From Fasciola hepatica (Eukaryota; Platyhelminthes; Trematoda; Plagiorchiida; Fasciolidae), in NCBI GenBank assembly GCA_948099385.1, contig CANUEZ040000196.1, positions 5,253,001-5,317,000 of the forward strand: a stretch of DNA of 64,000 bases, given 5' to 3'. Of this stretch, positions 1 through 9,513 are shown piece by piece. The translations under genes and the position numbers were made by a program. The notes beneath the pieces are model-generated. The model had not been told where the DNA came from. It ran no database searches and worked only from the letters and a program-made list of their open reading frames with translations. Position 1 is the stretch's first letter, and each line of letters opens with the position of its first letter.

Positions 1-204
1 CTGTGTGGATTGTTCATAAGGGAATGCCTTGGTTTTATTTAGGCCCATAAATAGAGAAGTGATGGAACATAGGATTGGATCGGTGTGCGAGAATTTGGTT
101 GTTACCGTTCAAAGCGAAAGCGAAAGCCGAAGCCAATTTGGGGATTGTGCTATATCATGTAGTGTGTATGTTGAAAAAAGGGTTTAGACCAATATCGGAT
201 AGCC
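1..204 (+). repeat. Partial satellite monomer at left window edge
   Basis: This is the 3' half of a monomer cut by the window edge. It carries a rare variant, TTGAAAAAAGGGTTTAG around 171-187, also seen at about 1440 and 2710. Positions 1-258 match 1270-1527 exactly by eye, so the trimer organisation of the next 3 kb probably continues to the left of the window. Confidence 0.95.
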
Positions 205-259
205 TTGTGGTTTGGGTGTTCGACTGACATTCGTTCACCCCAACCCTTGTTCGTGTCTC
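200..259 (+). other. tRNA-like (SINE head-like) segment of the monomer, first complete example
   Basis: The sequence shows TAGCCTTGTGG at 200-210, matching 8 of 9 defined positions of the tRNA A-box consensus TRGCNNAGYGG. At 248-258 TGTTCGTGTCT matches 7 of 10 defined positions of the B-box consensus GGTTCGANTCC. The boxes start 48 nt apart, within the range of real tRNA genes. Between them, CGA and TCG at 221-223 and 231-233 can pair around the 7 nt loop CTGACAT, which has T and A where tRNAs have U33 and purine 37. The D-arm region resembles serine or leucine tRNAs (GTGG followed by TT and GG). T-stem pairing is not kept, so this is not a functional tRNA. It recurs once per monomer. SINE origin is inference. 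Confidence 0.45.
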
Positions 260-533
260 TGAGTGGGTTCTGTCCATGTGCAATGCTCATGATTCCCTTA
301 GCGGATCAAACAGCTGTACAGTGCTTCCATCATTTTCAATGGTCAGTTCCGTGGTCAAGCTGCATGGAGAATCATATTATACAAATCTACTCTGCTACTG
401 CTCTATTGCATTGTATGAGCAATCTGTGTGGATTGTTCATAAGGGAATGCCTTGGTTTTATTTAGGCCCATAAATAGAGAAGTGATGGAAGATAGGATTG
501 GATCGGTGTGCGAGAATTTGATTGTTACCGTTC

Positions 534-557
534 AAAGCGAAAGCGAAAGCCGAAGCC
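534..557 (+). repeat. Hexamer micro-repeat inside the monomer
   Basis: Four hexamers lie in tandem: AAAGCG, AAAGCG, AAAGCC and GAAGCC. The block recurs once per unit and is one of its most variable parts. Other copies show GCGGAAACG (for example near 11540), GCGAAAGCGGAAACC (near 17466) or CCAAAGCCAAAGCC (near 7313, 9430 and 61090). The shortened form near 10269 and 14078 has lost one base. Confidence 0.85.
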
Positions 558-654
558 AATTTGGGGATTGTGCTATATCATGTATTTTATATGTTGATCA
601 AAGCGTTGAGACCCATATCGGATAGCCTTGTGGTTTGGGTGTTCGACTGACAAT

Positions 655-3233
655 CGTTCACCCCAACCCTTGTTCGTGTCTCCGAGTGGGCTCCGGCCAT
701 GTGCAATGCTCATGATTCCCTTAGCGGATCAAACAGCTGTACAGTGTTTCCATAATTTTCAATGGTCACTTCAGTGTTCAAGCTGCATGGAGAAACATAT
801 TATACAAATCTACTCTGCTACTGCTCTATTGCATTGTATGAGCAATCTGTGTGGATTGTTCATAAGGGAATGCCTTGGTTTTATTTAGGCCCATGAATAG
901 AGAAGTGATGGAACATAGGATTGGATCGGTGTGCGAGAATTTGATTGTTACCGTTCAAAGCAAAAGCGAAAGCCGAAGCCAATTTGGGGTTTGTGCTATA
1001 CCATATATTGTAAATGTTGAACAAAGCGTTGAGACCCATATCGGATAGCCTTGTGGTTTGGGTGTTCGACTGACAATCGTTCACCCCAACCCTTGTTCGT
1101 GTCTCCGAGTGGGCTCTGTCCATGTGCAATGCTCATGATTCCCTTAGCGGATCAAACAGCTGTACAGTGCTTCCATAATTTTCAATGGTCAGTTCAGTGT
1201 CCAAGCTGCATGGAGAATCATATTATACAAATCTACTCTGCTACTGCTCTATTGCATTGTATGAGCAATCTGTGTGGATTGTTCATAAGGGAATGCCTTG
1301 GTTTTATTTAGGCCCATAAATAGAGAAGTGATGGAACATAGGATTGGATCGGTGTGCGAGAATTTGGTTGTTACCGTTCAAAGCGAAAGCGAAAGCCGAA
1401 GCCAATTTGGGGATTGTGCTATATCATGTAGTGTGTATGTTGAAAAAAGGGTTTAGACCAATATCGGATAGCCTTGTGGTTTGGGTGTTCGACTGACATT
1501 CGTTCACCCCAACCCTTGTTCGTGTCTCCGAGTGGGTTCTGTCCATGTGCAATGCTCATGATTCCCTTAGTGGATCAAACAGCTGTACAGTGCTTCCATC
1601 ATTTTCAATGGTCTGTTTTGTGGTCAAGCTGCATGGAGAATCATATTATGCAAATCTACTCTGCTACTGCTCTATTGCATTGTATGAGCAATCTGTGTGG
1701 ATTGTTCATAAGGGAATGCCTTGGTTTTTATTTAGGCCCATAAATAGAGAAGTGATGGAACATAGGATTGGATCGGTGTGCGAGAATTTGATTGTTGCCG
1801 TTCAAAGCGAAAGCGAAAGCCGAAGCCAATTTGGAGATTGTGCTATATCATGTATTGTATATGTTGAACAAAGCGTTGAGACTCATATCGGATAGCCTTG
1901 TTGTTTGGGTGTTCGACTGACATCCGTTCACCCCAACCCTTGTTCGTGTCTCCGAGTGGGCTCCGGCCATGTGCAATGCTCATGATTCCCTTAGCGGATC
2001 AAACAGCTGTACAGTGTTTCCATAATTTTCAATGGTCACTTCAGTGTTCAAGCTGCATGGAGAAACATATTATACAAATCTACTCTGCTACTGCTCTATT
2101 GCATTGTATGAGCAATCTGTGTGGATTGTTCATAAGGGAATGCCTTGGTTTTATTTAGGCCCATGAATAGAGAAGTGATGGAACATAGGATTGGATCGGT
2201 GTGCGAGAATTTGATTGTTACCGTTCAAAGCAAAAGCGAAAGCCGAAGCCAATTTGGGGTTTGTGCTATACCATATATTGTAAATGTTGAACAAAGCGTT
2301 GAGACCCATATCGGATAGCCTTGTGGTTTGGGTGTTCGACTGACAATCGTTCACCCCAACCCTTGTTCGTGTCTCCGAGTGGGCTCTGTCCATGTGCAAT
2401 GCTCATGATTCCCTTAGCGGATCAAACAGCTGTACAGTGCTTCCATAATTTTCAATGGTCAGTTCAGTGTCCAAGCTGCATGGAGAATCATATTATACAA
2501 ATCTACTCTGCTACTGCTCTATTGCATTGTATGAGCAATCTGTGTGGATTGTTCATAAGGGAATGCCTTGGTTTTATTTAGGCCCATAAATAGAGAAGTG
2601 ATGGAACATAGGATTGGATCGGTGTGCGAGAATTTGGTTGTTACCGTTCAAAGCGAAAGCGAAAGCCGAAGCCAATTTGGGGATTGTGCTATATCATGTA
2701 GTGTGTATGTTGAAAAAAGGGTTTAGACCAATATCGGATAGCCTTGTGGTTTGGGTGTTCGACTGACATTCGTTCACCCCAACCCTTGTTCGTGTCTCCG
2801 AGTGGGTTCTGTCCATGTGCAATGCTCATGATTCCCTTAGTGGATCAAACAGCTGTACAGTGCTTCCATCATTTTCAATGGTCTGTTTTGTGGTCAAGCT
2901 GCATGGAGAATCATATTATGCAAATCTACTCTGCTACTGCTCTATTGCATTGTATGAGCAATCTGTGTGGATTGTTCATAAGGGAATGCCTTGGTTTTTA
3001 TTTAGGCCCATAAATAGAGAAGTGATGGAACATAGGATTGGATCGGTGTGCGAGAATTTGATTGTTGCCGTTCAAAGCGAAAGCGAAAGCCGAAGCCAAT
3101 TTGGAGATTGTGCTATATCATGTATTGTATATGTTGAACAAAGCGTTGAGACTCATATCGGATAGCCTTGTTGTTTGGGTGTTCGACTGACATCCGTTCA
3201 CCCCAACCCTTGTTCGTGTCTCCGAGTGGGCTC
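655..3233 (+). repeat. Trimer higher-order repeat, 1270 bp period, two copies
   Basis: Monomers at 628, 1051 and 1474 recur at 1898, 2321 and 2744, each 1270 bp away. Sequence x equals x+1270 for x from 655 to 1963, with no difference seen. Shared rare variants include CTCCGGCC near 691 and 1961, AAGCAAAAGC near 959 and 2229, and AAAAAAGGGTTTAG near 1444 and 2714. The third position is always a 424 bp unit carrying the extra T. Confidence 0.92.
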
Positions 3234-3590
3234 TGTCCATGTGCAATGCTCATGATTCCCTTAGCGGATCAAACAGCTGTACAGTGCTTCCATAATTTTC
3301 AATGGTCAGTTCAGTGTCCAAGCTGCATGGAGAATCATATTATACAAATCTACTCTGCTACTGCTCTATTGCATTGTATGAGCAATCTGTGTGGATTGTT
3401 CATAAGGGAATGCCTTGGTTTTATTTAGGCCCATAAATAGAGAAGTGATGGAACATAGGATTGGATCGGTGTTCGAGAATTTGATTGTTACCGTTCAAAG
3501 CGAAAGCGAAAGCCGAAGACAATTTGGGGATTGTGCTATATCATGTAGTGTATATGTTGAACAAAGCGTTGAGACCCATATCGGATAGCC

Positions 3591-4013
3591 TTGTGGTTTG
3601 GGTGTTCGACTGACATTCGTTCACCCCAACCCTTGTTCGTGTCTCCGAGTGGGCTCTGTCCATGTGCAATGCTCATGATTCCCTTAGCGGATCAAACAGC
3701 TGTACAGTGCTTCCATAATTTTCAATGGTCTGTTCAGTGTTCAAGCTGCATGGAGAATCATATCATACAAATCTACTCTGCTACTGCTCTATTGCATTGT
3801 ATGAGCAATCTGTGTGGATTGTTCATAAGGGAATGCCTTGGTTTTATTTAGGCCCATAAATAGAGAAGTGATGTAACATAGGATTGGATCGGTGTGCGAG
3901 AATTTGATTGTTACCGTTCAAAGCGAAAGCGAAAGCCGAAGCCAATTTGGGGATTGTGCTATAACATGTAGTGTATATGTTGAACAAAGCGTTGAGATCC
4001 ATATCGGATAGCC
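3591..4013 (+). repeat. Representative 423 bp monomer
   Basis: By hand count this copy has 102 G and 80 C, so 43.0% GC, and 13 CpG against about 19 expected. From its start it holds the B-box-like motif (offset about 44), the overlapping palindromes ACAGCTGT and CTGTACAG (about 107-120), a variable cassette (about 140-150), a nearly invariant stretch (about 151-239), the TTTTATTTAGG indel site (about 250-262) and the hexamer block (about 330). The A-box-like motif straddles the chosen phase point. Confidence 0.93.
3741..3829 (+). other. Nearly invariant core of the monomer (example copy)
   Basis: From TCAAGCTGCATGG to TTCATAAG the copies are almost identical across the array, while both flanks vary. 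The few exceptions seen are ATGCAAATC near 1650 and 2920, GAAACATATT in several copies, CTGTTGCATT in about ten copies, AATCTCTGTGG in a few, and the divergent units near 41.4 and 61.3 kb. This could mark a protein-binding region or simply recent homogenisation. Confidence 0.6.
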
Positions 4014-7000
4014 TTGTGGTTTGGGTGTTCGACTGACATTCGTTCACCCCAACCCTTGTTCGTGTCTCCGAGTGGGCTCTGTCCATGTGAAATGCTCATG
4101 ATTCCCTTAGCGGATCAAACAGCTGTAGAGTGCTTCCATAATTTTCAATGGTCTGTTTTGTGGTCAAGCTGCATGGAGAATCATATTATACAAATCTACT
4201 CTGCTACTGCTCTATTGCATTGTATGAGCAATCTGTGTGTATTGTTCATAAGAGAATGCCTTGGTTTTACTTAGGCCCATAAATAGAGAAGTGATGGAAG
4301 ATAGGATTGGATCGGTGTGCGAGAATTTGATTGTTACCTTTCAAAGCGAAAGCGAAAGCCGAAGCCAATTTGGGGATTGTGATATATCATGTATTGTATA
4401 TGTTGAACAAAGCGTTGAGATCCATATGGGATAGCCTTGTGGTTTGGGTGTTCGACTGACATTCGTTCACCCCAACCCTTGTTCGTGTCTCCGAGTGGGC
4501 TCTGTCCATGTGCAATGCTCATGATTCCCTTAGCGGATCAAACAGCTGTACAGTGCTTCCATAATTTTCAATGGTCTGTTTTGTGGTCAAGCTGCATGGA
4601 GAATCATATTATACAAATCTACTCTGCTACTGCTCTATTGCATTGTATGAGCAATCTGTGTGGATTGTTCATAAGGGAATGCCTTGGTTTTATTTAGGCC
4701 CATAAATAGAGAAGTGATGTAACATAGGATTGGATCGGTGTGCGAGAATTTGATTGTTACCGTTCAAAGCGAAAGCGAAAGCCGAAGCCAATTTGGGGAT
4801 TGTGCTATATCATGTATTTTATATGTTGAACAAAGCGTTGAGACCCATATGGGATAGCCTTGTGGTTTGGGTGTTCGACTGACTATCGTTCACCCCAACC
4901 CTTGTTCGTGTCTCCGAGTGGGCTCTGTCCATGTGCAATGCTCATGATTCCCTTGGTGGATCAAACAGCTGTAGAGTGCTTCCATAATTTTCAATGGTCA
5001 GTTCAGTGTCCAAGCTGCATGGAGAATCATATTATACAAATCTACTCTGCTACTGCTCTATTGCATTGTATGAGCAATCTGTGTGGATTGTTCATAAGGG
5101 AATGCCTTGGTTTTATTTAGGCCCATAAATAGAGAAGTGATGGAACATAGGATTGGATCGGTGTGCGAGAATTTGGTTGTTACCGTTCAAAGCGAAAGCG
5201 AAAGCCGAAGCCAATTTGGGGATTGTGCTATATCATGTATTTTATATGTTGAACAAAGCGTTGAGATCCATATCGCATAGCCTTGTGGTTTGGGTGTTCG
5301 ACTGACATTCGTTCACCCCAACCCTTGTTCGTGTCTCCGAGTGGGCTCTGTCCATGTGCAATGCTCATGATTCCCTTAGTGGATCAAACAGCTGTACAGT
5401 GCTTCCATAATTTTCAATGGTCAGTTCAGTGTTCAAGCTGCATGGAGAATCATATTATACAAATCTACTCTGCTACTGCTCTATTGCATTGTATGAGCAA
5501 TCTGTGTGGATTGTTCATAAGGGAATGCCTTGGTTTTATTTAGGCCCATAAATAGAGAAGTGATGGAAGATAGGATTGGATCGGTGTGCGAGAATTTGGT
5601 TGTTACCGTTCAAAGCGAAAGCGAAAGCCGAAGCCAATTTGGGGATTGTGCTATATCATGTATTTTATATGTTGAACAAAGCGTTGAGACCCATATCGGA
5701 TAGCCTTGTGGTTTGGGTGTTCGACTGACATTCGTTCACCCCAACCCTTGTTCGTGTCTCCGAGTGGGTTCTGTCCATGTGCAAGGCTCATGATTCCCCT
5801 AGCGGATCAAACAGCTGTACAGTGCTTCCATAATTTTCAATGGTCTGTTTTGTGGTCAAGCTGCATGGAGAATCATATTATACAAATCTACTCTGCTACT
5901 GCTCTATTGCATTGTATGAGCAATCTGTGTGGATTGTTCATAAGGGAATGCCTTGGTTTTATTTAGGCCCATAAATAGAGAAGTGATGGAACATAGGATT
6001 GGATCGGTGTGCGAGAATTTGGTTGTTACCGTTCAAAGCGAAAGCGAAAGCCGAAGCCAATTTGGGGATTGTGCTATATCATGTAGTGTATATGTTGAAC
6101 AAAGCGTTGAGATCCATATCGGATAGCCTTGTGGTTTGGGTGTTCGACTGACATTCGTTCACCCCAACCCTTGTTCGTGTCTCCGAGTGGGCTCTGTCCA
6201 TGTGCAATGCTCATGATTCCCTTAGCGGATCAAACAGCTGTACAGTGCTCCCAAACGTTTCAATGGTCAGTTCATTGTTCAAGCTGCATGGAGAATCATA
6301 TTATACAAATCTACTCTGCTACTGCTCTATTGCATTGTATGAGCAATCTGTGTGGATTGTTCATAAGGGAATGCCTTGGTTTTACTTAGGCCCATAAATA
6401 GAGAAGTGATGGAACATAGGATTGGATCGGTGTGCGAGAATTTGATTGTTACCGTTCAAAGCGAAAGCGGAAACCGAAGCCAATTTGGAGATTGTGCTAT
6501 ATCATGTATTGTATATGTTGAACAAAGCGTTGAGACCCATATCGGATAGCCTTGTGGTTTGGGTGTTCGACTGACATTCGTTCACCCCAACCCTTGTTCG
6601 TGTCTCCGAGTGGGCTCTGTCCATGTGCAATGCTCATGATTCCCTTAGCGGATCAAACAGCTGTACAGTGCTTCCATCATTTTCAATGGTCAGTTCAGTG
6701 TTCAAGCTGCATGGAGAATCATATTATACAAATCTACTCTGCTACTGCTCTATTGCATTGTATGAGCAATCTGTGTGGATTGTTCATAAGGGAATGCCTT
6801 GGTTTTATTTAGGCCCATAAATAGAGAAGTGATGGAACATAGGATTGGATCGGTGTGCGAGAATTTGATTGTTACCGTTCAAAGCGAAAGCGAAAGCCGA
6901 AGCCAATTTGGGGATTGTGCTATATCATGTATTGTATATGTTTAACAAAGCGTTGAGACCCATATCGGATAGCCTTGTGGTTTGGTTGTTCGACTGACAT

Positions 7001-7547
7001 TCGTTCACCCCAACCCTTGTTCGTGTCTCCGAGTGGGCTCTGTCCATGTGCAATGCTCATGATTCCCTTAGCGGATCAAACAGCTGTACAGTGCTTTCAT
7101 AATTTTCAATGGTCTGTTCCGTGGTCAAACTGCATGGAGAATCATATTATACAAATCTACTCTGCTACTGCTCTATTGCATTGTATGAGCAATCTGTGTG
7201 GATTGTTCATAAGGGAATGCCTTGGTTTTACTTCGGCCCATAAATAGAGAAGTGATGGAACATAGGATTGGATCGGTGTGCGAGAATTTGGTTGTTACCG
7301 TTCAAAGCGAAAGCCAAAGCCAAAGCCAGTTTGTGGATTGTGCTATATCATGTATTTTATATGTTGAACAAAGCGTTGAGACCCATATCGGATAGCCTTG
7401 TGGTTTGGGTGTTCGACTGACATTCGTTCACCCCAACCCTTGTTCGTGTCTCCGAGTGGGCTCTGTCCATGTGCAATGCTCATGATTCCCTTAGCGGATC
7501 AAACAGCTGTACAGTGCTTCCATAATTTTCAATGGTCTGTTTTGTGG

Positions 7548-9513
7548 TCAAGCTGCATGGAGAATCATATTATACAAATCTACTCTGCTACTGCTCTATT
7601 GCATTGTATGAGCAATCTGTGTGGATTGTTCATAAGAGAATGCCTTGGTTTTATTTAGGCCCATAAATAGAGAAGTGATGGAACATAGGATTGGATCGGT
7701 GTTCGAGAATTTGGTTGTTACCGTTCAAAGCGAAAGCGAAAGCCGAAGCCAATTTGGGGATTGTGCTATATCATGTATTGTATATGTTGAACAAAACGTT
7801 GAGACCCATATCGGATAGCCTTGTGGTTTGGGTGTTCGACTGACATTCGTTCACCCCAACCCTTGTTCGTGTCTCCGAGTGGGCTCTGTCCATGTGCAAT
7901 GCTCATGATTCCCTTAGCGGATCAAACAGCTGTACAGTGCATCCATAATTTTCAATGGTCAGTTCAGTGTTCAAGCTGCATGGAGAATCATATTATACAA
8001 ATCTACTCTGCTACTGCTCTATTGCATTGTATGAGCAATCTGTGTGGATTGTTCATAAGGGAATGCCTTGGTTTTATTTAGGCCCATAAATAGAGAAGTG
8101 ATGGAACATAGGATTGGATCGGTGTGCGGGAATTTGATTGTTACCGTTCAAAGCGAAAGCGAAAGCCGAAGCCAATTTGGGGATTGTGCTATATCATGTA
8201 TTGTATATGTTTAACAAAGCGTTGAGACCCATATCGGATAGCCTTGTGGTTTGGTTGTTCGACTGACATTCGTTCACCCCAACCCTTGTTCGTGTCTCCG
8301 AGTGGGCTCTGTCCATGTGCAATGCTCATGATTCCCTTAGCGGATCAAACAGCTGTACAGTGCTTCCATAATTTTCAATGGTCAGTTCATTGTTCAAGCT
8401 GCATGGAGAATCATATTATACAAATCTACTCTGCTACTGCTCTATTGCATTGTATGAGCAATCTGTGTGGATTGTTCATAAGAGAATGCCTTGGTTTTAT
8501 TTAGGCCCATAAATAGAGAAGTGATGGAACATAGGATTGGATCGGTGTTCGAGAATTTGGTTGTTACCGTTCAAAGCGAAAGCGAAAGCCGAAGCCAATT
8601 TGGGGATTGTGCTATATCATGTATTGTATATGTTGAACAAAACGTTGAGACCCATATCGGATAGCCTTGTGGTTTGGGTGTTCGACTGACATTCGTTCAC
8701 CCCAACCCTTGTTCGTGTCTCCGAGTGGGCTCTGTCCATGTGCAATGCTCATGATTCCCTTAGCGGATCAAACAGCTGTACAGTGCATCCATAATTTTCA
8801 ATGGTCAGTTCAGTGTTCAAGCTGCATGGAGAATCATATTATACAAATCTACTCTGCTACTGCTCTATTGCATTGTATGAGCAATCTGTGTGGATTGTTC
8901 ATAAGAGAATGCCTTGGTTTTATTTAGGCCCATAAATAGAGAAGTGATGGAACATAGGATTGGATCGGTGTGCGAGAATTTGATTGTTACCGTTCAAAGC
9001 GAAAGCGAAAGCCGAAGCCAATTTGGGGATTGTGCTATATCATGTATTTTATATGTTTAACAAAGCGTTGAGACCCATATCGGATAGCCTTGTGGTTTGG
9101 TTGTTCGACTGACATTCGTTCACCCCAACCCTTGTTCGTGTCTCCGAGTGGGCTCTGTCCATGTGCAATGCTCATGATTCCCTTAGCGGATCAAACAGCT
9201 GTACAGTGCTTCCATAATTTTCAATGGTCAGTTTCGTGGTCAAGCTGCATGGAGAATCATATTATACAAATCTACTCTGCTACTGCTCTATTGCATTGTA
9301 TGAGCAATCTGTGTGGATTGTTCATAAGGGAATGCCTTGGTTTTTATTTAGGCCCATAAATAGAGAAGTGATGGAACATAGGATTGGATCGGTGTGCGAG
9401 AATTTGGTTGTTACCGTTCAAAGCGAAAGCCAAAGCCAAAGCCAGTTTGTGGATTGTGCTATATCATGTATTTTATATGTTGAACAAAGCGTTGAGATCC
9501 ATATCGCATAGCC
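7548..9513 (+). repeat. Dimer higher-order repeat, 846 bp period
   Basis: Monomers 7821 and 8667 share GTGCATCCATAATT; 8244 and 9090 share the rare TTTGGTTGTTCG. Both pairs are 846 bp apart. Sequence x equals x+846 exactly from 7548 to 8059. Shared upstream marks are GTGTTCGAG and AAAACGTTGAG near 7710-7800 and 8556-8646. Beyond 8060 the copies differ by scattered substitutions. Confidence 0.85.

Larger units (their letters stand above)
3168..7397 (+). repeat. Ten satellite monomers without clear higher-order period
   Basis: Monomers start at 3168, 3591, 4014, 4437, 4860, 5283, 5706, 6129, 6552 and 6975. All are 423 bp; none has the extra T or the +2 patch. They combine common variants in no repeating order. 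The copy at 6129 has a private GCTCCCAAACGTTTC change near 6247. Confidence 0.85.

Noticed and set aside
217..233. CENP-B box
   Set aside because: TTCGACTGACATTCG fits TTCG and the central A of the CENP-B box pattern but ends in TTCG instead of CGGG. The CCCCG of the +2 variant does not fit the reverse complement either.
200..272. Functional tRNA gene
   Set aside because: T-stem pairing is absent, the anticodon stem has only 3 pairs and no acceptor stem is visible. Only promoter-like boxes and part of one arm remain.
205..465. 86-codon open reading frame repeated in most monomers
   Set aside because: It starts with TTG, recurs only because the repeat recurs, and its C-terminus changes with the extra T. 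Recurrent differences between copies are mostly amino acid changing, with no sign of preserved protein sequence. The +2 patch truncates it. No known domain is visible.
462..480. TATA box or polyadenylation signal in GGCCCATAAATAGAG
   Set aside because: CATAAATAG is only a loose TATA-like match and there is no AATAAA. It recurs in every unit with no associated gene.
881..1129. Reverse-strand 82-codon frames recurring in many units
   Set aside because: Same repeat shadow on the other strand; present or absent depending on single substitutions, with no start or domain support.
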